Assembly (NCBI GenBank): GCA_036435485.1
Contig: CM071599.1
Coordinates: forward strand, 212,821,178-212,885,177
Direction of reading: 5' to 3'
DNA: 64,000 nucleotides
Source of the DNA: Saposhnikovia divaricata
Taxonomy: Eukaryota > Streptophyta > Magnoliopsida > Apiales > Apiaceae
Part shown: one piece after another, positions 1 through 11,873 of the stretch
Layout: each line of letters starts with the position of its first letter
Numbering within the stretch: position 1 is the first letter of the stretch
Position numbers and translations under genes: made by a program
Notes under the pieces: model-generated
Databases searched by the model: none
Seen by the model: the letters and a program-made list of their open reading frames with translations, nothing else
What the model was told of the DNA's origin: nothing

Positions 1-3000
1 ATACAATTTTGAATCGAACTAGGAACAGAGCTCCTATCGAAACTACGACCTGACAAATAATATGAGTCCCTTGCCAATTGATGGGCAATCATATTAGCAG
101 ATCGTTTAACAAAAAACAAATTAATTTTGTTCAAACGTTGTTGAATACAACGGCAGTCCTCAATAATCACACTGAAGTATGACTTCATAGGCACACGACA
201 CCTGACTGCTTGCACCACAACTAAGCAATCAGATTCAATAACAGCTTCATGTCATCCTTGACGATCCATCCAACTCAGTGCCTCTTTGAACGCCATTGCT
301 TTGGCTACAGTAGGAGACACCAAACTAGAATGAAACATCGCTTTATCTTCAATCAATTCACCATCAGAATTTCTGGCCACTAGTCCAAAACCAACACCAC
401 CTCGATCTTCAAACACAGCTGCATCAACTGATACCTTAACTAAGTTTGGTTGGGGCTTAACCCATATCGTTGCTCCATCTCCTTCTATATGTGGTTGAAG
501 AGGAGTCACAAAGGACCTGCCTTGGGTTACTTTCCATTGTGAAAGGTACTGCCTTGCTGTTGCAACTGTTTTGTTAATTTTTGCGCATTTTTGATTCCAA
601 ACTAGATCATTTCTTGATCTCCAAAGCGACCAACATAATGTAATGATCTCAGCATATTTCCTTTCATCGACTGTATTAAAGATGAAAAACAGCCATGATC
701 TAAAACATGTAACTTCCTGAAAATGAATACCTGGTAGTAATATTGCCCAACATTGACGAGCGAATTGACATGTCACTAAACCGTGCACTATGGATTCTGC
801 TGCCTCTTGACAAACTGGGCACATATCGTGTACTAGGACACGTTTTAGCTGGAGTTAAGTCAACGTTGGTAAGCAATCTGAAAGTGTTCTTCATACCAGG
901 TTTAAAGTCTTTGGTGGAGCTTTTATATTCCAAAGAATTTGCAAGACTCTATCATTTTCCTCTTCATTCCAAGCACCCTTCTGTATCTGCAACAATCGAT
1001 AAGCAGATTTTACCGAGTAGATGCCTGAGTCTTCTAAACACCAGAATAAATTGTCATCAGAATTCGACTCAGATATCGGAATAGCAAGAACACAAGCTTG
1101 GTCTCTTTCATTAAGAACGTCCGACACCACCTCCAAATCCCATTCCTTCTTATCAGTACAAAAGAGCGAAGCAACCATATCGTCCTGCAAAGGTTCAGGA
1201 TCAGAGGTAATATATGGGTTCTCTTTTGTTAAGAGCCAGGGCTGACCCAGTATTTGAATCTTTGTTCCATCACCAACTCTCCATCGAATTCCATCAATCA
1301 GAAGTTGCTTTACTGCCAGCAAGCTTCTCCATATGAAGCTGGGATTATGGCCAAGTTCAGAGTGAAGTATGTCAGAATTAGCAAAATACTTGGCTTTATA
1401 CATCCTCGCTACTAGACTGTTAGGATTTGTAGCCAACCTCCATAATTGTTTGCCAAGCATTGCGATGTTAAAGTCACGAAAATGTCGAAACCCCATGCCA
1501 CCTGCATTTTTGTGTCTAGATAACCTATCCCAACTCATCCAACTCAGCTTCGATTTTATTTGACTGAGCCGAATTCCACCAAAATCTCGATAGGCTTTTT
1601 TCAATATTACTCGTGATCTCCATAGGTAGCAAAAAAACATTCATGGCATAAGCTGGTAATGTTTGCGCCACCTGCTTCAATAGTGTCTCTTTACCAGCTC
1701 TCGAGATATAGTTTCCATCCCAACTTCGAACCTTCGTGTTCACTTTATCCTTCAAGTAACCAAGCAGTGTTGATTTGTTCCTCCCAATCACATTTGGCAG
1801 TCCAAGATAAGTCGAATGCTCATTCGCTTCTAACATCTGCAGAGTTTGACATATTGACTCCCTATTGTATTGTATGACATTTGTGCTATAGAAAATTGAG
1901 GATTTATCATTGTTTACTTGTTGGCCTGAAGCTTTTTCGTACATCTCCAGCATTTCTAAAACCTTTATAGCTTCATGCGAGTCAGCCTTGCAGAATACAT
2001 ATGAATCGTCAGCAAAAAACATGTGGGTGACAATAGGTGCCTTCCTGGAAATTTTAACATGATCCATTTTTGGAGCTCATATTTCCTCAACAGAGAGGAT
2101 AAGCCTTCAGCACATATGATGAATAAATAAGGAGACAATGGGTCTCCCTGTCTCAACCCCCGAGTTGGATGAATAGGCCCCATCTCATATTCACCATGAG
2201 TGATAGAATAAACAACCGTGGCTACACATTGGAGGACCAAATGAACCCAACATTAGGAAAATCCCATCTTCAATAGAATATCTTTCAAAAACTCCCATTC
2301 AATACGATCGTATGCCTTGCTCATATCAAGTTTCAAAGCCATGTATCCATCCTTTCCAAACTTCTTTCCTTTTAAATAGTGCATGATCTCATAAGAAACC
2401 ATAATGTTGTCAGAAATGAGTCATTCCGGGATGAAAGCACTTTGCGTTTCTGACACAACACTACTCAATAAAACTTTCATTCTATTGGCCATTACCTTGG
2501 TTATGATCTTCATGAGCACATTGCATAATGCTATTGGTCTCAAATCCCCTACCACAGTTGGGTTCTTTTTCTTCGGAATCAAGAAAATGTTTATGTCATT
2601 CAGACCCTGCTATACCTCTCCTGTAGTGAAAAAGTGTTTCGTTAATTTATAGATATCCTCTCCAATAATGTGCCAATGCTTCTAAAAAATGGTCGAAGTC
2701 ATCCCATCTGGCCCGGGAGCTTTATCGGGATGCATATAGAACAAATCAAATTTGACCTCCTCCCTTGTAACTTCTCTATTTAACTCCATATTTTGTTCAT
2801 ATTATATAGTTTGAAGGACACATTCAACTACATCATTGTACTCCACCTGGTTCGCAGTAAACAGATCCTTATAGAAAGATTGTATAAGGTACTGAAGTCC
2901 GTTTTGCCAATCAAGCCATTCTCCTGAATCATCTTTCAACTTAACAGTGTGATTCGTCCTCTTTCTCTTACTACACGATGCATGAAAATACTTCATGTTT

Positions 3001-3335
3001 TTATCTCCAGCACTGAGCCAAAGTTGTTTAGATCGTTGATGCCAGAAAATCTCTTTTTGGTCGAGAATAAAAAACAACTGTTGTTTTGTATCTCTGTATT
3101 GTCTCATAGATTGTGCATCCCATTTTCTTCGAAGTTGCTTTAGCTTCTGGTGACATTCTTTAATTCTCCTATTGAAGCAGCCTGTTATCTCCTTACCCCA
3201 AACACTTAAATTGTCAGCACATAGCTGTAGTTTCTGCTGGATGTCTGAGTGTTCACTAGCTTCCCAGTTATCTCGAACAATGGTACTGCACAGAGGTTTT
3301 GTAAGTGCTAAGTGGATTTCATATCCACTTGATAA
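1..3335 (-). mobile_element. Decayed L1-type LINE (non-LTR retrotransposon), cut at both ends
   Basis: On the minus strand, reading from 3,335 down to 1, the order is the linker after the endonuclease, reverse transcriptase, zinc-finger RVT region, then an RNase H-like domain. This is the order of plant L1-type LINE ORF2. The endonuclease is absent: recognisable sequence starts abruptly beside a (TA)n tract and the MULE end. The 3' end lies outside the window. Several frameshifts and stops make it inactive. Confidence 0.9.
1..3335 (-). pseudogene. LINE ORF2 pseudogene (RT, zf-RVT, RNase H)
   Basis: Pieces in order are: 3,395-2,802, the endonuclease-RT linker; about 2,330-2,260, RT motif A (LDMSKAYDRIEW); 2,240-1,965, the motif with RQGDPLSPYLF; 2,067-1,525, the catalytic FADD box; 1,640-891, the post-RT region with GGMGFRHF; 824-252, the zf-RVT end (CPVCQ) and an RNase H start (VSVDAAV). 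The pieces lie in different frames or are split by stops, so there is no single ORF. The domain family is clear from motifs. The element would encode a target-primed reverse transcriptase if intact. The RNase H part runs to the window edge, so its end cannot be judged. Confidence 0.88.

Positions 3336-3339
<4 letters not shown>

Positions 3340-3386
<47 letters not shown>
3340..3386. repeat. (TA)n microsatellite
   Basis: About 23 TA units between the LINE remnant and the left MULE end. A similar TA run follows the right MULE end at 34,858, as expected if the MULE went into a TA tract and duplicated about nine bases of it. Confidence 0.95.
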
Positions 3387-3389
<3 letters not shown>

Positions 3390-3436
3390 TTGCACTCCAT
3401 ACAGAACACTTTAAATAAAGAATAACAAATAACACC
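3387..3436 (+). repeat. Left terminal inverted repeat of the MULE
   Basis: It shares CTCCATACAGAACACT, then TTAAATAAAGAA and an AAC-rich stretch, with the reverse complement of the right end. The first 8-9 bases are diverged. Similarity fades after about 50 bp. Confidence 0.75.
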
Positions 3437-3916
3437 CATCTACACCGTTAAAAAAACCAATGATCAGGATTAAAAGATAAAACAGGGACATAACAGTCAT
3501 TTTCACAATTAACTCAAACAAAAACGGAAATTAAAATTACAGTTATACAATTACACAACGAGGTCGAGAGCACAATCAACGTGACGGAGCATCTCTAACG
3601 GAAAGTATATGTTCTGAGCTTCTTGAGCTCGATTCACAGGAAGAAACTGCTGTAGAATCGAAAATTCATCGAGGTAATATATGTAATTTCTTAGATTAAT
3701 TGAAATTTTGATGAAATTACATGAAATTAGGGTTTGAATGTGAAAAATGTGTTTATTTATGATTTTGTATCAATTTTATGTGAAAATGATGTAATGATAA
3801 CTTATTTCACGCAGAAGCAAGTGTTCATTTAAGATTCTAGTTGCGATTGAGCTGGAAAAATGCATTCCAAAACAAGTATTATACTTATTTTCTGTCGTTT
3901 TGTTATTTTACAGTTT
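3437..3916. other. MULE left subterminal region, no gene seen
   Basis: AT-rich sequence with GTAGAATC and GATTCTAG motifs of the kind seen across the MULE. It may hold a 5' non-coding part of the Ulp1-like gene. No coding support. Confidence 0.4.
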
Positions 3917-3921
3917 GATAC
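3917..3921. repeat. Sirevirus target-site duplication (left copy)
   Basis: GATAC directly before the 5' LTR; the same five bases follow the 3' LTR at 16,116-16,120. Confidence 0.9.
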
Positions 3922-4668
3922 TGTTAGGAATAATTCATGAGTTGTAATGTTAAGAATAGAATTTGCTAATACTTCTTGTATATCCTGATCTTATAAAGGA
4001 TTTAGCACTTTGTATAGGATATATGTGTTAGACAGTAATCTGTAGAGTTTAGTCAGGAACAGTGCGTCAAAGACTACATTTCAGGAACTAAGAGCAGATC
4101 CTAATACAGCAAGTCAGATCCTGATCAAATATTGATGGGATGATCAGATCCTGATGCAATGGAAAATCCTGATATCAGTCGTGTTACTGATGATGTCATT
4201 ATGGATGCTACAGAAACTGGCAAGTGCTATAAAACAGAATCTTTGTTTTGGAGAACAAGCAAGAAGATATCGTGAAGGAAACGAATTCTCTATTGATGGA
4301 AACTATCAATTGGACGGCAGAACATTCTCATAAGTAGATTATAATTCTGTTATTAGTTGATAGGTAGCATTATAAATACTATCTCTATATCATTGTAAAA
4401 AAGAGTGAATGCAAGTAAGAAAAAAAATTAGGAGCTCTGTATTAGGTTTGTATTCGAGAGTTCGAAACAAACAGAGAGAGAGAGAGATTTATAATGTCAG
4501 CAGCTGCTAAAGGTATTGTACACCTTTGGTAGAGTTTGTATTTGATTTATTTCATACAAACAAAGTTTGATTCATTCGTTTGTTCTTGTTCATCTAATCA
4601 AACAAAAATCAGGCACGATTATATAACTTGTATTCAACCCCCCCTTCTACAAGTTATTCGAGTTAACA
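3922..4668 (+). repeat. 5' LTR of the Sirevirus
   Basis: Starts TGTTAGGAATAATTC and ends GAGTTAACA. It has a TATA-like TATAAATA at 4,371. The ATCCTGAT motif is clustered between 3,980 and 4,175. Confidence 0.95.
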
Positions 4669-4670
4669 AT

Positions 4671-4682
4671 TGGTATCAGAGC
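4671..4682 (+). promoter_or_regulatory. Primer-binding site (initiator tRNA-Met type)
   Basis: TGGTATCAGAGC lies two bases after the 5' LTR, the usual copia primer site. Confidence 0.9.
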
Positions 4683-4717
4683 AGGTTGATTTCGAATAAT
4701 CATAAAGATCTGCAATC

Positions 4718-7003
4718 ATGTCTGGTTACAAGGATGGTAATACTAAAATCCCTATGCTCAAGAGAAACGAATATACTCTATGGGAAGTGAAGATGTTGCA
4801 TCACCTGGAAGCAACAGATCCTGATTATCTTGACAGAATCATAGTTGGATTCGTTCCAACAAGGCTTGTTCCTCAAGCAACTGTCGAAGGAAAAGTTGTT
4901 CCAGAACATACAGCAGAGAAGCCTAAATCTGAATGGACAGATAAGGAAAAGGAGAACGTTCTTAAGGATGCTAAAGTGAGAAACATACTATTCAACAGTC
5001 TTGATTCTGTTCTCACTAACTATGTTCTCTCTTGTAAAATTGCTAAGGAGATATGGGACAATCTAAAGGTTCACTGTGAAGGAACAAAACCTGTCAGAAA
5101 GAATATGAGGACACTTCTCATGCAACAGTATGAGTACTTTGAATCCAAGTCTGGTGAGTCACTTACTGACACCTTTGATAGGTTTACTAAACTCATCAAT
5201 GAGATGGCCATGCATGGTAAATATTATAACTTGGAGGATATGAATACTAAGTTCATGAAAGCTCTTCCTGATTTCTACAATGAGAAGATATCTGCAATTG
5301 AGGAAGCTAATGATCTGGATGAAATATCATTAGAAGCAGTTTATGGAAAATTGAGAGCTTATGAACTTGACAGGCAGCAGAAAAAGAGCAGTAGTGAAGG
5401 AAAGATGAAAACTGTTGCACTCACTACTCAATCTGAATCAAAGAAGCTTCCAGAAGAAAAGTCTGAATTTACTGAAAGAGACTTGAGGAAGAAGAAGAGC
5501 AAAGAAAGTTCTAAGTCAGAGACTGCAGATATAGACTCTGAAGATAATGATTCTGAATCAGAGATGCAAGAACTCTTTGCTATGTCTGCTAAAGCTTACA
5601 AGAAAGGAAAATTCAACAAGAGAATATTTAGCAAAGGATCTTTTCAGAAGAAAGAGGAGAAGAAGAGTGACAAAGGCAAGAGTACAATTATCAAGCTTGA
5701 TAAGGCCAAAATCAAGTGCTTTAACTGCAGTGAGCTTGGACACTTTGCTAGTGAGTGCAAGAAGCCTAGGAATTCAGGGAAGGGTAATGCACTCATGGTC
5801 ACACAGAAGGATTGGGCAGACTCCAGTGATTCTGAAGATGAATTGGATTATGACAACATTGCATTGATGGCAAGTGCTTCAGACAAGCCTGGATCTCCAA
5901 TGAAAACTTCTTCATCTTCTGTTAAGGTATCACTTCACTCTCTTGATTCATTTGATAGCTTAGATTCTGATGATATTAGATCTATTCATGTTGAGTTTAA
6001 GAATTTTATGACTAATTTCAAAATTCTTGCTAGTGAAAAAGATGAACTTAAGGCTAAGAATGATGAATTAGTTAGTAGAAATAATTTTCTTGAATCTGAG
6101 TTAATTCAAATGGAAGAATATAGGTTAAGTTCTGATAAAGCTAAGCATGATTATGGTGTTATCCTTGAGGCTTATGACTATGTCAGAAAAGAACTAGCGG
6201 AAGAGAGAGATGTGATTAAAACCATTAACAATTCTGGTAAAAAGACTCAAGAAATTATTGAAAATCAAATTCTTGGTAAAGTTAATGGTTTAGGTTTTGA
6301 TAAGGCTAGGCAAGAATATACTGTAGCTATTGTCAATGATGATAGTAAAATTGAAGCTAGCACATCTAAGTCCGAAGGTAAGAAGATAGTTTCTGAACCT
6401 AAACATGTTAAATTTGTTGATTCTAAAGGTACCCCACTTGTGCACAAAAGAATTAACAATAGCAATTCAGATGAGAGAGTGTTAGAAAAACCTAAGAATG
6501 TCAACATAGGTTTTCTGTCTAAGTCTCAGTTGAAACAGAGACTAGAAAGTATTTCAGAGTCTAGCAAGATCAGAAGAAATAGGAATGGAAAAGAAGGTAT
6601 TAACAAAGAGAATAATTACAAGAATGTACCTGATGCACCTAGGAAGAAATGCTATAAATGTGGAAATCATAATCATTTGGCCCTAGACTGCAATAAAAAA
6701 CCTTCTTGAAAAACTGAATCCAGATTCCCCAAGACTCAGAGAATTCAATACCAACCACAAGAACCCTGATATTATTGTGGTAGTTTACTTCATTCCATTT
6801 ATATGTGTAAGGAATATCATGAACTGTATTATGACTATTATTCTCTGAAATCTGAAACTCCTAGTCACAAACAGTTTGTGAAATCAGAGTCTAAGGTTGA
6901 CTCTGCAACAGGTAAATCAAAAGCAAAATCTTCAAAACCCGTTGGTTCAAAAGTTAGTAAGAAAGGATCCAATCAAAGTTGGGTCCTAAAAAATTCTAAC
7001 TAG
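4718..7003 (+). pseudogene. gag: Sirevirus gag, interrupted by stops
   Basis: The first 663 codons (4,718-6,709) are open: an N-terminal UBN2/DUF4219-type gag domain, a Lys/Glu/Ser-rich middle, a CCHC knuckle CFNCSELGHFASEC near residues 335-350, a long charged probably coiled-coil part, and a second knuckle CYKCGNHNHLALDC near the end. TGA stops at 6,707 and about 6,767 interrupt it. The same frame then continues to TAG at 7,001-7,003 with a further cysteine-rich stretch. Intact Gag would form the particle. Protease follows in another frame, as is common in this lineage. Confidence 0.88.
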
Positions 7004-7014
7004 CTACTTTTTGT

Positions 7015-10000
7015 TTGCAGGGCACTGGAAAGAAGCATTCAATTATCTTGGACAGTGGATGCTCTAGACATATGACTGGAAAGAAGTCCCTGCTTACAAA
7101 GTTTGAGAGGAAAGCTGGCCCAGTAATATCCTTTGGAGATGGCAACAAAGGAGAAACTCTGGGATATGGCTCAATTATTTTGGGGAATGTCATCATAGAA
7201 AACGTAGCACTGGTTGAAGGCTTGAAACACACACTTTTAAGCATAAGTCAACTGGGTGATAAGGGTTACCAATCAATCTTTGACAGTTAAGGATGCAAAA
7301 TCTTGAATATGAAGAATGGAGACATTGTTCTGAATGGTCAGAGACTTGGTAACATATATGAAGCTCGCTTAAGTGACACATCTAAAGGAACTGTCAGATG
7401 TCTTTACAGCAAGGCATCAAATGATGAAAGCTGGAACTGGCACAAGAAGCTCTCACATCTCAATTTCAAGAAGCTTAATCAACTTGTTAAGCACCATCTG
7501 GTGAGAGGCCTACCTCAGGCAAATTATGTGCAAGATGGACTTTATGATGCTTGTCAGCTTGGAAAACAAAAAAGAACCACATTCAAGAGCAAGACAGAAA
7601 ATTCAATTACTGAACCATTTCACATGCTGCATCTTGATTTATTTGGTCCAGTAAACATTATGTCTATCAGCAAGAAAAGATATGCTCTAGTTATAGTGGA
7701 TGATTACACAAGGTTCACATGGGTATTCTTTCTACACAACAAGGATGAAGCTCCTCAGCAAACCATTGAACTTGTCAAGAATATTCAAAATAGCTCTGAG
7801 TACAAGGTCAAAGTGCTCAGAAGTGACAATGGTACAGAATTTAAGAATTCTACAATGGAGGAGTATTGTGCAGACAATGGAATTACTCAACAGTTTTATG
7901 CACCTGGAACACCTCAGCAGAATGGTGTAGTAGAAAGAAAGAACATAACTCTCATAGAGGCAGCAAGAACCATGCTTGCAGATGCAAAACTTCCAACCTA
8001 TTTCTGGGTAGAAGCTATCAACACTGCATGTTTCACTCAAAAATGTACCTTGGTAAATGCTCATGGTAAGACTCCCTATGAGATGATCAAAGGAAAGAAA
8101 CCAAGTGTGAAATACTTTCACATCTTTGGATGCAAATGCTATGTCCTGAAAGTTCATCCAGAACAACTTGGAAAATTTGAAGCCAAATCGGATGAAGCAA
8201 TCTTTCTAGGATATTCAGCATCAAAGGCCTTCAAAGTATACAATCTCAGAACTCACATTGTTATGGAATCAATTCATGTTGCATTTGATGATAAGAAGTT
8301 TGGAATTTTGCAAACTGATGAAAGCCATGACAATCTGGAATTTGAAAAACTTAAGTATTCTGAGATTCTCTCAAGTGTTGATGAAGGTTCTCCAGAGGAA
8401 ATCTCTATTGCTTCTCAAAGGAATGCTACTATTGAGGGGGAGCAATTCAATCAAGGAGAACATAGTACTGGTTAGGATCAGACTAGTCTTTCAGAGTCTA
8501 CTTCATCAGGAACTGATCCTTCAGAGTCTAATGAAGGAAGATCAGAAAATAGCAGCAGTATTGAATCCACTGATTCTACTGATCAAGGGGGAGCTTTTGA
8601 AGGAAATGAACACTCTTCTACAAGAGATACCAGTAACTTAGGGGGAGAGTCTAGCAGGAGTAATCTACCACCTGTTAGAAAATGGACAAGGGATCATACT
8701 GAAGATTTGATCATTGGTGATCCAAATAGTGGTGTTCGAACTAGAAGATCAATTCAAAATGAATGCTTGTATAGTTGTTTTCTCTCAAAGAATGAACCTA
8801 AGAAGGCTGAAGAAGCCTTACAAGATCCTGATTGGGTAATAGAAATGCAGGAAGAATTGAATGAGTTTGAGAGGAACAAAGTTTGGAAACTGGTACCAAG
8901 ACCTAAAGATAGATCTATTGTTGGTGCTAAATGGGTTTTCAGAAACAAGCTAGATGAATCTGGTATGATTGTAAGAAACAAAGCAAGACTGGTGGCCAAG
9001 GGTTATTCTCAGGAAGAAGGAATTGACTATGATGAAACCTTTACACCTGTAGCAAGATTGGAAGCAATCAGAATGTTTCTTGCATTTGCAGCTCATTCAA
9101 AATTCAAGGTATACCAGATGGATGTAAATAGTGCTTTTCTTAATGGCAAGCTTGATGAGGAAGTGTATGTGGAGCAACCACCTGGTTTTGTTGATCCAAA
9201 GTTTCCAAATCATGTCTACAAACTTGACAAGGCACTCTATGGACTAAAGCAGGCACCAAGAGCATGGTATGAGACTTTGTCCAAATTTCTTCTTGAAAAT
9301 GGCTTCACAAGAGGTACAATTGACAAAACTTTATTCTTTAGAAAGATAAAAGGTGATTGCTTTTAGTTCAAGTTTATGTTGATGATATTATATTTGGTTC
9401 TACTAATGAAAAGTTATGTGCTAAGTTTAGCAAGCTTATGCAGTCTAAGTATCAGATGAGCATGATGGGTGAACTAAATTACTTTTTAGGCTTGCAGGTC
9501 AAACAGACTGAGACTGGTATCTTCATTAATCAGTCAAAGTATATTAAAGATCGTTTAAAAAGGTTTGACTTTCAAGATTGTGCAGTTGCAAAGACACCCA
9601 TGGCAACAGCCACTAAGCTAGACTCTGATCCTAAGGGAAAGAATGTTGATAACACTAGCTATAGAGGCATGATAGGTTCACTGTTATATCTAACTGCAAG
9701 TAGTCCAGATATAATGTTTTCTATCTGTTTATGTGCTAGATTTCAAAGTGATCCTAAGGAATCTCATTTAATTGCTGTGAAGAGAATTTTTAGATATCTC
9801 AAGGGAACTCCAAATCTTGGTTTGTGGTATCCAAGAGAATCTGATTTCTCCTTAATTGGCTATTCAGACTCTGATTATGCAGGGTGTAAAATAGACAGGA
9901 AAAGCACTACAGGTACATGTCAATTCTTGGGAAACGGATTGATTTCTTGGGCAAGCAAGAAGCAGCAATCAGTTTCAACCTCAACTGTAGAAGCTGAATA

Positions 10001-10316
10001 CATTGCAGCAGGCAGTTGTTGTGTTCAACTCCTTTGGATAAGAAATCAGTTGATGGATTATGGTATGACACTTAGTAATATTCCTATGTTTTGTGATAAT
10101 ACGAGTGCTATCAAAATTGCAGAAAATCCAGTTCAACACTCAAGGACTAAGCACATTGATGTCAGGTATCATTTTATTAGAGAACATATTGAAAATTGTA
10201 CTGTGGAACTTCATTTTGTTCCTACTGACAAACAGCTTGCAGATATTCTAACTAAACCACTTGATGAGGCTACATTCATTATATTGGTTAGTGAGTTAGG
10301 AATGTTAAATTTTTAG
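7015..10316 (+). pseudogene. pol: Sirevirus pol (protease-integrase-RT-RNase H), broken
   Basis: Domains in order: aspartic protease (LDSGCSRHMTG, 7,045-7,080); GAG-pre-integrase (WHKKLSHLNF); integrase core with its three acidic residues (HLDLFG, SDNGTEF, NGVVERKN); RT (from about 8,820, with YVDDIIFGS near 9,380); RNase H (SDSDYAGC through VEAEYIAA). Breaks: TAA at 7,288 and TAG at 8,473, both in frame, and a frameshift near 9,357 just before the RT catalytic box. In the integrase zinc motif the first Cys of the CxxC pair is Tyr (LYDACQ). The copia assignment follows from integrase lying before RT. Confidence 0.92.
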
Positions 10317-10916
10317 ATCTTTAACATCTGTACAGGTAGCAAGGTATGTTGTTTCAGTTTATAGACTTGATATTTTTGTCAGGATCTATACTTGATTGTT
10401 AAATGCTTAAGATGTTACATTTTATCTTGATAAATTTCAGTATGATAGACTTCTTAATAAACATCAGGATCAGGATTGCTATCAGTATGTTGACGTCATC
10501 AGTATTGACATCAGGATTGTATCGTCAGTATCAGGATTGTGAAATTTGTGTGTATTACGGTTTCAAATTCTGAAGTTCATGTTATTCAGTGGTTCAATTC
10601 TGAGTTATGTTAAAGTATATGTTAGCAAGTTTTATCACATGCATACTGATAATTTATATCATTATTCAGGTCAGTCAATAAACAACGATAGACAAGTAGG
10701 TAATAAGAAAACTTGTATTTTCATTAATCAAAAGCATTACATACATGGAAATGAAATACAATTCTTCTTTTTGTCTAACTACTACTGATAATTCTATTCT
10801 TGTCTAAAGTTGTTGCTGCTTCAATCCTCAACGATCGACTTCAGGACAAGGAGCATCTCAAGATTGGATACCTTGTCTGGGCGACTTGAATGAGAGCAGC
10901 TGACTCATCTTCATGC
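10317..10916. other. Sirevirus spacer after pol, no gene seen
   Basis: Non-coding, with repeated ATCAGGATTG-type motifs at 10,460-10,545. These are the reverse complement of the ATCCTGAT motif of the LTR. Confidence 0.5.
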
Positions 10917-11207
10917 TTATTGAAGAAAATGAATAGCATCTCCATCAAGATCAACCTCAGACTCTTCGCCAAATTCTTCATCCTCAAGGTGTGAAGAGAT
11001 TAGAGGAGAATTGTATCCAACTGGTAGATGTTTTAGAGGAGATTCGTGGAAATCATCTGAGTTAAGACCAACCTTATCTGACTCAATGAGAAAAGTCATC
11101 TCTTCTAAGAGATAGTTTACTTGCTCCTGATCATCAAGAGTAAAGAACTTCTCAGTGGTAATGAACCAAAATCTAGGGTTCATATAAAGATTTGGGTTGA
11201 AAGCCAT
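10917..11207 (-). CDS. Antisense additional ORF of the Sirevirus (96 aa, acidic, unknown function)
   Basis: This frame is antisense to the retroelement. I chose the ATG at 11,207 because a TATA box (CTATAAAAGA) lies about 55-65 bp upstream on the same strand; the frame itself stays open upstream to 11,381. The 96-residue product starts MAFNPNLYMNPRFWF, has an aromatic N-terminus, a middle rich in Leu/Glu (YLLEEMTFLIES) and a very acidic C-terminus. There is no signal peptide, membrane segment or recognised domain. Additional ORFs, including antisense ones, are known in plant LTR elements; the function of this one is unknown. It could be an element gene or a captured host fragment. Confidence 0.5.
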   Translation of the reverse strand: MAFNPNLYMNPRFWFITTEKFFTLDDQEQVNYLLEEMTFLIESDKVGLNSDDFHESPLKHLPVGYNSPLISSHLEDEEFGEESEVDLDGDAIHFLQ

Positions 11208-11261
11208 GATGAAAAGAGAAAAGAATGAAAAGGTTTTGGAGAATGGCATAAGACGTCGATT

Positions 11262-11271
11262 TCTTTTATAG
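11262..11271 (-). promoter_or_regulatory. TATA box of the antisense ORF
   Basis: CTATAAAAGA on the minus strand, a good TATA match at a plausible distance from the ATG at 11,207. The ATCAGGAT/ATCCTGAT motif recurs further upstream (11,440-11,600). Confidence 0.5.
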
Positions 11272-11381
11272 AAAGACGTGAGAAGCTGAACAGTCATTTG
11301 GGGGATATCAATGCAGTTAGTCATAATTATGTGTGACTTTATTTCTTGTATTTTCAAGAAATATTGAACGAATTTAACCAA

Positions 11382-11873
11382 TCGATTTTGTTCAGATTTT
11401 ATTTATTTCTTTTACAGGTAAAAGAAAATGCCACGTGAAAACTCCATTTAGTCTCTGGAATCAGGATGATATTGATCAGGAATACAAGTGTGTTCACATC
11501 AAGATTAGTAATTCGTTCTATTCAGAAATCACATTGAATCGTGTGATTATCTTGACGAGAAGATCACATCAGGAAAAGGAAGCTGATCAGTATTGATTTT
11601 TATCTTGATTTTACCTTGATTTATTTACTTGAAATTAATTTTGGATTTTATTTTCCAAAAGTCGTGGGTAACTGTATTTTTCAGGGACTGACACCTGTCA
11701 ACCTACGTGTCAATGTGGGATAATGGGTCTGAAGGATTTTTGAAATATAATTATTTTGACACTTTAATCGTGTAATTGCTTCCTCTAATTTCATTTTCTA
11801 AAGCAAAAACACTCTTGAGTTTTCAAAATCACTAATCAGTTTCAAAGATTTCTTAAGTTCTTTTCAGATCAAA
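11382..11873. other. Sirevirus spacer between the antisense ORF and ORF3
   Basis: AT-rich. It contains ATCAGGAT motifs and could serve as a divergent promoter region for the antisense ORF (left) and ORF3 (right). No gene seen. Confidence 0.4.

Noticed and set aside
8258..8641. 127-codon frame overlapping the integrase/RT linker
   Set aside because: Out-of-frame shadow of pol; the in-frame reading continues across one TAG at 8,473.
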